NCBI GenBank assembly: GCA_004151065.3
Contig: NWUY0300013036.1
Location: 27,159-38,511, forward strand
From: Larix sibirica
Lineage: Eukaryota > Streptophyta > Pinopsida > Pinales > Pinaceae
Length of the DNA stretch: 11,353 nucleotides
Direction: 5' to 3'
Within the stretch, counting starts at the first letter, position 1. Every line of letters begins with the position of its first letter. The notes under the pieces were generated by a model. That model did no database searches, was not told where the DNA came from, and saw only the letters and a program-made list of their open reading frames with translations. The position numbers and the translations under genes are program-made. Below are positions 1 to 7,591 of this stretch, in pieces.

Positions 1-690
1 TTTTTTCTGGAAAAATCTATTAAGAACCTAAATTTCGACGGGCTATCGGATCTTCTGTATCACGCCCTACCATGGCTTGCGAAATATCGGGCAAATTTAT
101 AGCTATTTTTGTTTTTCGAGATCTGATGTCATATTTCGAAACCTTAGTTAAGTTTTTCCCTGTAAGTTTTACTTTTTGGGACTTTTGAGTACTGAGAGAG
201 ATAGATTTGATCTCCAAGTCCAGGCAATGGCTACGCAAAGAGAAATATTGTTTTTTTCGTTAAAATCTTTTTGCGAAACCTCAAAACAGATAAAGCTGTA
301 CAATAGACATAGCATGCGGCATAATAGACTGTTTCGATGAAAAATTAATGAGAAAAAACCTATAGTTAATGGAAATTTTCTTCAAAAATCGCAATGTGTA
401 TGTTCCTTTGATATGGTGTGAAATTAGCAGGTATTCCTTTGGAATGGATATTGATACTCGTCTGCAGGTTCTGTCTTTTCTCTCTATGATTTTGCTTTAA
501 TGTATTCTGTAGAATATCTTGATATTTCACTATAATATGTGTTTGTTTTCCTTCTCACATAAATACGTTTTGTCCGAAATCTGCTTTGGTTATTAGATAA
601 TAAAATTTGCGTACGAAAATCAAGAAAAACCCTTTCTGGTTTTTCATTGAAAAATTATTGCGGTGCGGGAGTGTCTTTGTGATATTTACA
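1..690. other. Unassigned left flank
   Basis: No gene is recognised here. A 72-codon open frame runs on the minus strand at 20-238. It is rich in Lys, Ser and Ile and has no domain or motif I know. It could be a fragment of a retroelement cut by the window edge, or chance. On the + strand an ATG at 228 opens only 37 codons. The rest (about 240-690) is AT-rich with several T-runs, and I see no RNA gene or clear repeat in it. Confidence 0.3.
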
Positions 691-699
691 AGGCTTTGG

Positions 700-1017
700 A
701 CTTGTCAGTTGCGTTATCATTCAGTGGTAAACCACAGGATTTTACCTCAACTGTACCAGGCTTGATTCCCAGCGTTTTGGTGGTTGATCCTCTCTCATCT
801 ACTTGGAAATCCCCAGAGCAACACGTCCCATGAGTTTCTTACTGGGTAGTTTCTGTTAGAAAAACAAGGTTTTGGAGCCGTTATGAGCGAAATCATAAGT
901 GGCTAGACTCTATGAGTGAAAATTTGTAAGCCGCTGATGTGGACCTCCCAAGCCATGGTCAGAATGCTAGTGCCTATAAGACCCGTGCTTCCCCAGATTA
1001 AAAAAGGAAAAAAAAAA
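700..1017 (+). mobile_element. tRNA-derived SINE, A-rich tail
   Basis: The head resembles the internal pol III promoter of a tRNA. An A-box-like stretch lies at 714-730 (TTATCATTCAGTGGTAA, compare TAGCTCAGTGGTAGA) and a B-box-like AGGCTTGATTCCC at 758-770 (compare GGTTCGATTCCC). A tRNA-unrelated body of about 230 bp follows, then an A-rich tail at about 999-1017. That order (tRNA-like head, body, A-tail) defines a SINE, a short element copied by LINE-encoded reverse transcriptase. I could not find a convincing target-site duplication, so both ends are approximate and the copy is probably old. No protein is encoded. Confidence 0.55.
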
Positions 1018-1059
1018 CCGCACAGGTTCCACAAATATGTTTGAAGTTTGATTTAGGGA

Positions 1060-1145
1060 TTAGCCCATGGTGAATTGGGAAAGGCTTTGCTCTTGCTTGG
1101 GAGACGTACAAGGTGCAAGGATAAAATCTCTCCCTGCCCATGTTT
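1060..1145 (+). mobile_element. Possible SINE head fragment
   Basis: A tRNA-like segment begins about 45 bp after the tail of the preceding SINE. ATGGTGAATTGGG near 1067-1079 resembles an A box, and GGATAAAATCTC at 1119-1130 matches GGTTCGAATCTC at 9 of 12 positions. Their spacing of roughly 40 bp suits a tRNA-derived promoter. No tail or target-site duplication was found, so this is a fragment or a decayed copy. A chance tRNA-like stretch is possible. Confidence 0.35.
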
Positions 1146-1696
1146 AACAGGCTTTTTGCACTGTTATCAATCAAAAGCTAAATAATTGAATAAAATATAT
1201 AAATTTTAATTTCTTTTCATTTTAATTTTTATATTAATGTCCACTAGTGGCCAAAAGTGACTAATCGAACTGGAAAAAGGTAATTGCATAGAGTTTGCAA
1301 TGGGAGTGCCCAGTGCATGTATATGAAAGTAAATGCAAAAAGAGGAAGATTGCAAAAGTTCACGAGTTAGGATAAGCTGTTTTGGAAAATATATTGAAGA
1401 GTCGGAACAGCATAATGTTGCAGATTTTTAAGGTGGCCTCTATAAATATATTCCATTGGAATAATGGATCTCAATGGTTTATTGCCATAACTATTTTCCC
1501 TGTTGAAGGCACATTGAAGGAAGCAAGAAAGGCACAATGATTTGAAATGCATTTCAACTATTTTTGCAAACATATATGACTCTCAACTACAGGGTACGTG
1601 CATGGATTGGGTTTGGTTTAAATCATTGGCATCAAAGTAGTCACATTTATTGGCACTTAAATAGGAAGAAAATTTTGGTGAATCAAATAGTCTGAT
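1141..1696. other. AT-rich spacer, nothing recognised
   Basis: About 550 bp with no supported gene. A 68-codon minus-strand open frame at 1367-1573 has no recognisable motif and is taken as chance. The stretch near 1185-1235 is almost pure A/T. Confidence 0.5.
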
Positions 1697-1708
1697 GTAA
1701 ATACAGTA
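1697..1708. repeat. Target-site duplication, left copy
   Basis: GTAAATACAGTA is repeated exactly at 1924-1935. The two copies bracket the SINE at 1709-1923. A perfect 12-bp direct repeat is in the size range expected from target-primed reverse transcription. Confidence 0.8.
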
Positions 1709-1923
1709 TTTCTGAGTCTGTTGGGCTGTGGCCTACTCTTTGAGATGGGGTGTCGCCATGCAAACAACCCACGTTCAAACCCTGGTGGGTTTAGAGCCCT
1801 ATAACATTATGTGTGTTGGTTGTCTTTAACAGTATGCCATATTGAAGTCGGCCTGCGAGACAATGTGAAGTTGTGGTCCATAGCTCCCCACGGACTAAAA
1901 AATGTATGCCCTTGCAAAAAGAG
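1709..1923 (+). mobile_element. SINE with intact target-site duplications
   Basis: This 215-bp element is the best-supported mobile element in the window. It has a tRNA-like head: TGGCCTACTCTTTGAGATGG from 1729 is a loose A box, and GTTCAAACCCT at 1773-1783 is a close match to the B-box consensus GGTTCAAATCC. The body contains the typical CACGGACTAAAAAATG stretch near the 3' end, and the element ends in a short A-rich tail with CAAAAAGAG. It is flanked by the identical 12-mers at 1697-1708 and 1924-1935. A SINE encodes no protein and depends on a LINE partner for movement. The perfect duplication suggests this insertion is younger than the other SINE pieces here. I cannot name the family from sequence alone. 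Confidence 0.8.
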
Positions 1924-1935
1924 GTAAATACAGTA
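1924..1935. repeat. Target-site duplication, right copy
   Basis: GTAAATACAGTA is an exact match to 1697-1708 and sits directly after the A-rich end of the SINE. Confidence 0.8.
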
Positions 1936-2772
1936 ATGGTGGTGAACCTCTTGAGTTCATAAAATGAGATGTATTTTATAAGAAACATGCAATGTACTGT
2001 TCAAGAAAATAAATACTTTGCCACTAATCCATGTAAGTGTTTGACAAAATATTAAGGTTAGGCATTAAGCAGAATTATTAGAAAAATAACCATTTTACCA
2101 TAAGTAACCTGGATTTTTTTTCTAATGCATACCCCCATCCCTGAAAGGGTTATACTCTAGCATGTTCTTTCCTGTGGCAGTCATTTTAACTTTGAGTGAA
2201 GACTAATTCAAGACATATAGGTATAGTATGAGATTCAAAAAATTATCAATGGTGCAGAATCGTAAAGCGATTTGAAATTATTCTAGGCTTCTCTTTCAAT
2301 TCATCAGCACAGCTAGATTTGAACTGGTTTGCAACATTGCTTTGAGGAATGCAGCTGCCAGCATATGAATTGATTAGTTCTACGGCAGATTATTTGGTCT
2401 ACTTTTCTTATAGACTATCATTAAGGACCATGCATGCTCAATATCATTACTTTTCGTGTAGACATTAACCTGCCTTAGCATGCTATTCTCTGATTATATG
2501 GTTGAAAATTGCTAGTATATTTTTCAATTGTGACACAATTTCATACTATTTATTTGTGGAAACTTGGAAGCACCTTTTGATGCCCCTGGACTGAGATAAA
2601 TTGTTTGTACAGACATTCTAATATAGCTCCCTTTCCCACTAATTTATGCTATCTTGCTTCATACGATTGCTAACTTCCTTTGGTCGTACTTATGTTTTTC
2701 TTGTGCAGACTTGGATTGAAAGTTACTTGCCTTTCCAACGAATTTCAGTTGTCATTTCTTGTTGATTTACAC
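1936..2772. other. T-rich, intron-like stretch
   Basis: No gene is recognised. The + strand is rich in T, as plant introns are in the sense direction. A strong acceptor-like sequence, TTTTTCTTGTGCAG, ends at 2708. It is followed by a 17-codon open run (starting Thr-Trp-Ile-Glu-Ser-Tyr) that then hits a stop. I cannot match this to a protein, so it is only a hint of a transcribed + strand. Confidence 0.3.
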
Positions 2773-3020
2773 ATGCTCATTTTTCTGGAGTTGATGTCAA
2801 CTCATTAACATTCTATGCATCTTTCCAAATCTTCATCCCTGAAAAATATTTTCCAGTCTTTTGATATTTTTTATATCTGCTGGCCAGACTTTTTCAATGT
2901 TCTCATTTTCATGAAGTTTATGTCATATTGAGAACATCCTGTATCTTTCCAAATTTTTTAATCTCCGATGGATATTCTGTAGTCTGTTTTGTGAAGTGTT
3001 CGTCTGCTGGCCAAACTTTG
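2773..3020. repeat. Old tandem duplication, about 124-bp unit
   Basis: Two adjacent units with a period of 124 bp (anchors ATCTTTCC near 2818 and 2942) share an ordered series of words: CTCATTTT, ATGTCA, ATCTTTCCAAAT, then TCTGCTGGCC followed by AGACTTTTTCAA in unit 1 and AAACTTTGTCAA in unit 2. The units are clearly diverged, about two thirds alike by eye. The period is not a multiple of three, which argues against coding repeats. Confidence 0.55.
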
Positions 3021-3229
3021 TCAAACGGCTTAAATGGTTTTGGACGATAATCCCAACAAAACATGTGTCTATTTTAGGATTGAAGTAACCCTACTTATGT
3101 TATTTCAATATCCTCTGCCAGTTATTCTCCCCCTTGATCTTACATTGGCCCTTAGGTGCACTCAATTCTATTGCTCCTTCAATTCTTTGTTCCATAAGTT
3201 GTTACTTTTTCATTCCACTTTTCTAGCAG

Positions 3230-3352
3230 GTATTCTCCAGGTTATGTTTATCGCTGAAGCAAGTCTTTGGTTTTATTGTGGCTCCCTCTCCTATTTACCT
3301 ATTTAGTCTGAAGGAAAAATTGCCTTTAGGATCATCTCTCTTCCATGAGGTT
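3230..3352 (+). other. Exon-like segment, unassigned
   Basis: A pyrimidine-rich tract ending CATTCCACTTTTCTAGCAG (AG at 3228-3229) looks like a plant 3' splice site. The frame directly after it stays open for 41 codons (starting VFSRLCLSLKQVFGF, ending SSLFHEV) before TGA at 3353. The product is not one I recognise. There is only a weak candidate donor (GTTTGA at 3350). This could be a piece of a real or decayed + strand gene, or chance in T-rich DNA. Confidence 0.2.
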
Positions 3353-3655
3353 TGACTGTTGTCCAACTTGATGAATGCAATTGCCTTTAAAGTTTGAACA
3401 CAGGTGACTGGACCAGCCTTACGGATGTTTCTTTTTTCGTCATCGTTATTAATATCAATGTGTTATGCCATTAGTTTTTTGGGGAACCATAAACTTCTCT
3501 TTGGGTATACAGGAAGAAGAATTTAAACTCTGAAGTCAAGTTTTGAAGTACTCAGTGCCAAAGAGTCCTTTAAAGTTTGAACTTGTTCTTCTACATGAAT
3601 TCACTCTTAATCATGGAAACAACTACTAAACTGCCTGTTGTTTGTTTAGATGTAA

Positions 3656-3770
3656 GACACAAAAGCCGCATTCACTCACGGGATTATAATTGCCAGTGGA
3701 GCTTTTGGCTGCACTGCTATAACCCCAGCACAAGTTTTGTTAAATTGTTCAGGACAGAATGAAATTGTGT
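3656..3770 (+). other. Exon-like segment with good donor site
   Basis: A + frame is open from 3656 and ends at a consensus donor, GTAAGT at 3771. It reads, in part, AFGCTAITPAQVLLNC then SGQNEIV, a mixed and protein-like composition. A TTTGTTTAG acceptor-like end lies at 3649, but a TAA sits in this frame at 3653-3655, so the intron boundary would have to differ. No family is recognised. It may belong with the segment at 3230-3352 as remnants of one gene. Confidence 0.2.
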
Positions 3771-6249
3771 GTAAGTACATAGGATTTTGATCTAAGTAAA
3801 CTTATAGTTTTACCTACTTGTTGTGGACTCTGATGATTGGGTTCCAATGTGAAGCACTGGGAAGCAACTTTTAGTTGAAGCTCTTGTGGTTATTATTCTC
3901 TTTTGAGAGAGAAGCCAATGCTGATATTACTGGAAGGGATGCAAGACACCATAAATTACAGCCTATGGTGAAATATCCATTTGCTGCTATAAGTAGATTA
4001 TCTAGAAAGAAAGGCACATAGCAGAATCAGTTTTGAATCACAATGATTCAACATGTATGTATTTCACAGTATTTGAGTCTTGACTATATCAGTGCTGTCA
4101 AATGTCAATATTCTTTAAAGCCATAAAGATTTGTGGATCGTATGACCGCTAATAGGATTGTGGAAGGACAGTGGTAATGCTGGGGTGATTTTAAATGAGA
4201 TTTAGAAAATAAAACAAGTGATAGGAGAAGATCAAGTCTGTTCTATAATTGATCAATTTGAAAAGATTAAATCATTATTATGTGTTGTTGGTAATTGTAC
4301 TGAGATACACAGGATTGAAGAACCTCACTAAGCAGTAAGCATTGATAATTTGATATTGCTGATGACTTAATGTCTTGGGAACTTTTTATTTTTGGTATTT
4401 GAGGGCCTTGTCATTTTAATTTACAACAGTACGATCTCTGATTTATTTGGGTTTCATTGCTTTGTGCCAATTTTTGCCATGTGTCTATCGCCATCTCCAT
4501 TGAAACTTACTGGAAAAACTATTGTTTTGCATGTTTGTTTACAGACTTAGAACAATGGCATGGCTTAAATATTGTAAGGAAACATTGCAGCACACACATC
4601 ACAAAGTGCTGTTGTAGTGTTACTGATTCATCTGGAAAACAAGATCCCACTGATTGAAAAAACTATAGAATAAGATTCTCCACAGTGATGCACTAGACTG
4701 CATAGTTTCTGCTACATGTCTTAGTACCCAGCATTTGGACAACTTGAGAGGATGGACAATGGATTCATCTTTATAAATGGTGCAGGTTCCCAGCCTGAGA
4801 GAAGGGTAGCTACCTGTTTTCACAGAAAAAGTGGATTTGTTGTTTCTAAATACATTCTAGCATTGTTGCAGAGCATATTGCATCAGCGTTTAAATGAAAC
4901 TTGATATAATCAATTGATGGTCTAAGCTTTTGCATCATAAAGTATTGGACATCTCATCCCAAGAGAGGATATATATGCCTAGTTTTCTTTAGGAGATTTT
5001 CTCAGCTAGTTCCCTATGTTTATGACCATTGAGTTGATTTCTTTTAACATGATTCGAGGTTTCTCACCATTGAGACTGTTAAGTGTTGATAACTGTTCGT
5101 AAACTAAGGATATCCAATTACAACAGTCAGATTCAAGGCAAAATTGTTTCCCATTGGCCAATTCCAACCAATTGATCCTCTCTTATATGTTAAGCTTTAT
5201 GGGGTACATGTGACTGCCAATTACTGATGATGACTGCTGTTAAGCAAAAGAGCCATCTCAAGTAACTAGGATTTGGAACAACTGTTGAGCAGATTTGGAG
5301 AAAACTTTTCCTTGTGAGAAATGGAGTTGGAAGAAATATAAGATGCATGTTTGATAGAACTATTGGAAATGCATCTTTTTCGACATGTTCATGGCTTCCT
5401 TCTTTTAATTCAGGTTTTAGTTGAAAGTTTGGATTTAAGTCATTATTGAATTTCAAAGTGTAGCCACCCAAGCCCATGAAAGGAGTTGGCTTATGATGTC
5501 TCTACACTATTTCTTATCATCAGAGAAAAGTGCAGTTTTATTCAAAGGAAAAGTGATCTGATCATTAGATGATTTGAACTTGAGTTTTTGGTGCATTTAT
5601 AGCTTATGGTTGGTTGGAATGCTGGATGTTTTCCAACTTTTGAAAGCAATCAATACACCAGTCCTTGTGGCTTGTAACGTGTAAATTATTTTGGAGTTTA
5701 CTGTCAATTCAAACCAGCCATTGCTGATTTTGAAATAGATTTTGGTAGGCTACAAAATACCTTCATGGGTTTTAACGCCCTCCTATCCTTCTAAGAACAT
5801 AGGAGTGTCCTTCTACTCGAGCTCTTGGGTAATTGATTTTATCCTAATATTCTGCTAAAGTGCAAAGCTTTTTGCCGTAACTGACTTGTTAAACTCTCAT
5901 GAAGTTTTATTTATTGACATCTTAACTATATGTTATGATTATGACTTTTGAATTGGTTCAAAGTATGTTCCACTATGTTTGAATTTAGTAACTTCAGACT
6001 GGGAAGAATCGAGCTCAAATCTTGCATAGTTAAGCAATTTCTTAGTTGTTTCTCATTTTGGCTAGAAGTAAGTTGTGATAAAAATTAAAATGACTACTAA
6101 AAATATAATATTTTGGTTAAGTTTTTCATCATCAATCATCTACAATCAGAGGTGAAAGGTCATACACACAAAAGGGAACATTTGCAGTTGAAGCATGTGA
6201 AATGATTTTGATGGATCCCCATGAAAACCATTGATAGGACTATGTGAGA
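3771..6249. other. Long unassigned intron-like or intergenic DNA
   Basis: About 2.5 kb without a supportable gene, RNA gene or transposon. The + strand remains T-rich with several acceptor-like ends (for example TTTGTTTACAG near 4546). A + frame around 3890-4018 stays open for about 45 codons without an ATG, and a 95-codon minus frame lies at 5190-5477. Neither carries a motif I recognise. A small hairpin, CTCCTAT/ATAGGAG, lies at 5780-5805. The stretch could be introns of a gene extending beyond view, a decayed gene, or intergenic DNA. Confidence 0.3.
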
Positions 6250-6280
6250 GAAACTTGGTCACTCTACCAATGAGATATTA
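6180..6280 (-). mobile_element. Possible SINE head remnant
   Basis: Read on the minus strand, TATCTCATTGGTAGAGTG (6260-6277) is close to a tRNA A box (TAGCTCAGTGGTAGAGC). A weak B-box-like stretch, GGTTTTCATGGGGATCC, follows near 6213-6229. There is no tail or target-site duplication. This is suggestive only. Confidence 0.25.
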
Positions 6281-6349
6281 ATAGTAAAATATATCTAAAT
6301 GATATAGTATTTAACTCTTATATGGGGATCATTACAACCATGGTCATTA

Positions 6350-6626
6350 TTACAAATATTGCCGATATATCGGCAACATCGCGATGCTAACTCACTGGCA
6401 ATGTATCGGCAATATATCGCCCGATATTTTCACCGATTTTTTGGTGATTTTTTCCCGATTTTTGTCTATTTTTTCAAATATATTGCGATTTTTTTTTAAT
6501 ATATCGTGATTTTTGTGTTTTTTAAGTTTGCCGATTTATTACCGATTTTTGCCGACATTTTCGCTGATAAATCCGATAATTTGTTTTGAACCCTCGGTGA
6601 TATATTCACCAATACGATATTTGTAA
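6350..6626. mobile_element. CGATATATCG-rich inverted-repeat element
   Basis: A 277-bp non-coding block differs sharply from its flanks. The ends are inverted repeats, TTACAAATAT at 6350-6359 and ATATTTGTAA at 6617-6626. Inside the left end is a perfect 18-bp palindrome, TTGCCGATATATCGGCAA (6359-6376). The right end has GGTGA/TCACC arms (from 6597). The interior repeats CGATTTTT-type words: CACCGATTTTTT, CCCGATTTTT, GCGATTTTTTT, ACCGATTTTTGCCGA. Short terminal inverted repeats with no coding capacity fit a MITE or fold-back DNA element. Repeats built of the same CGATATAT words are common in plant intergenic DNA. I could not find a target-site duplication, so the superfamily is unknown and the exact ends are tentative. 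Confidence 0.6.
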
Positions 6627-6864
6627 CTTTGGATTTTATACTAAGGCTTACTTCAGAAATATTGCTTTGGAAACTGATATCACATTAGTTCTATTTCAAT
6701 ATTAACCAAATCAAAGTTATCAGAGCCAGAACCTGACGGGAATTAGAAAACCCCAAAATTATGAACCAGATTGGAATTGGCCAAACAATCAGCATAAAAA
6801 CTGGTAGAATAAAAAATACATAAAATATGCAAATTACAATTATATATATATATAGATATAAGCA
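6627..6864. other. Spacer with TA microsatellite
   Basis: Nothing coding is supported here. Seven TA units lie at 6841-6854, next to a T-run at 6865-6874. Confidence 0.5.
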
Positions 6865-6882
6865 TTTTTTTTTTCTAAGAAA

Positions 6883-7065
6883 CAACCTCGTGGAAAACCC
6901 CTTGGGTACTTCCCTATGCTTCATGGATGGTAAACAGGGTAAACCATTAGCCTTGATTACGGGTCTAACCCTGAGGGGATCAAAAGAGTTGAACCTGTCA
7001 CCTCCCCAAGTTTGGGGGTAGAGATCTCATGTCTAGTTCACGACTGTTTGAGCTAACCCTCGGGG
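6883..7065 (-). mobile_element. tRNA-derived SINE, minus strand
   Basis: On the minus strand the element begins CCCCGAGGGTTAGCTCAAAC. The A box is GGTTAGCTCAAACAGTCG (about 7041-7058) and the B box is AGGTTCAACTC (6986-6996), about 45 bp apart, which is the spacing of a tRNA-type pol III promoter. The body then runs to CACGAGGTTG. An 8-bp direct repeat, CTAAGAAA, lies immediately outside both ends (6875-6882 and 7066-7073) and may be the target-site duplication. A run of ten A residues (minus strand) follows the 3' copy, so the true tail could instead extend to 6865. Its head differs from the + strand SINEs here, so it is likely a different family. Confidence 0.65.
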
Positions 7066-7073
7066 CTAAGAAA

Positions 7074-7469
7074 AAAATTCTAATATTTGATATTTTTTAG
7101 ATGAAATCAGAACATTTGCATGCCATAATTAGTCTTCCATACATTATCAAAAGGCACAAATCAAGGGCTTAAGGCTACTGTTTTTCCAGACAAAAGAAAA
7201 ACAGAAGGCTGTCAACAGCTGTAACCGCTGCTTTGGGTCAAAGAATCATACCTCATGCACCAATTATGTAAATCCAAACCATTAGATACCAAAAATGCAA
7301 ACTTTGCTCATGTAAGGGTGAAAAATAGCAAAATGACACTAAGACATAAGTTTTGAAATACATATAATTATGTTCTGAAAGAAAATGCATAAAATTTAAA
7401 AACATTGAGGCTCTAAATGGCCTCTAGAGTCCACAGATAATCATACTAGAATAGAAAATAATAATATCA
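7074..7469. other. AT-rich spacer after hAT remnant
   Basis: About 400 bp with nothing recognised. It lies directly downstream (minus strand) of the second hAT fragment, where the C-terminal WW...RNWS-type end of a hAT transposase would be expected. I find no trace of that end. A short hairpin, GAGGC/GCCTC, occurs near 7409-7426. Confidence 0.45.
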
Positions 7470-7586
7470 GTCTCTTGGATTGGGGACCATGCATTCTATG
7501 CATTTGCACAATCCATCTTTCACCTCCCTCTTTGCTTCAAAGTCTTTTGTGTAATGGTACCTTAGGTTTAGGTATTACTTAGCTCC
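7470..7586 (-). pseudogene. Second hAT C-terminal fragment
   Basis: A single minus frame of 39 codons with one internal TAA reads YLNLRYHYTKDF, then REVKDGLCKCIECMVPNPRD. In plant hAT transposases of the DUF659 class this stretch corresponds to the segment beginning with the LH..AAGYYLNP..HY motif, part of the C-terminal half that includes the hAT dimerisation region. The longer hAT pseudogene directly upstream (7592-8763) already contains its own version of the same segment (YFLNRKNHY, VKDGLMNCIEKVLP). This is therefore an extra, differently diverged copy in the same orientation. It could be the scar of a second hAT insertion or an ancient internal duplication. It cannot make a functional protein. 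Confidence 0.6.
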
Positions 7587-7591
7587 ATTTA

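Noticed and set aside
20-238. 72-codon minus-strand open frame as a gene
   Set aside because: No recognisable motif, short, at the window edge. Frames of this size are expected by chance.
714-770. Functional tRNA gene
   Set aside because: Box-like sequences are present but no acceptor stem or cloverleaf can be paired, and a SINE body and A-tail follow.
3034-3306. 90-codon + frame as a gene
   Set aside because: Low-complexity, Leu/Phe-rich translation typical of T-rich DNA. It overlaps the tandem-repeat end and a different exon-like frame.
5190-5477. 95-codon minus-strand frame as a gene
   Set aside because: No domain or motif recognised, no promoter or splice context, and it lies in intron-like DNA.
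6841-6854. TA repeat as a promoter TATA region
   Set aside because: A simple microsatellite with no gene start near it.
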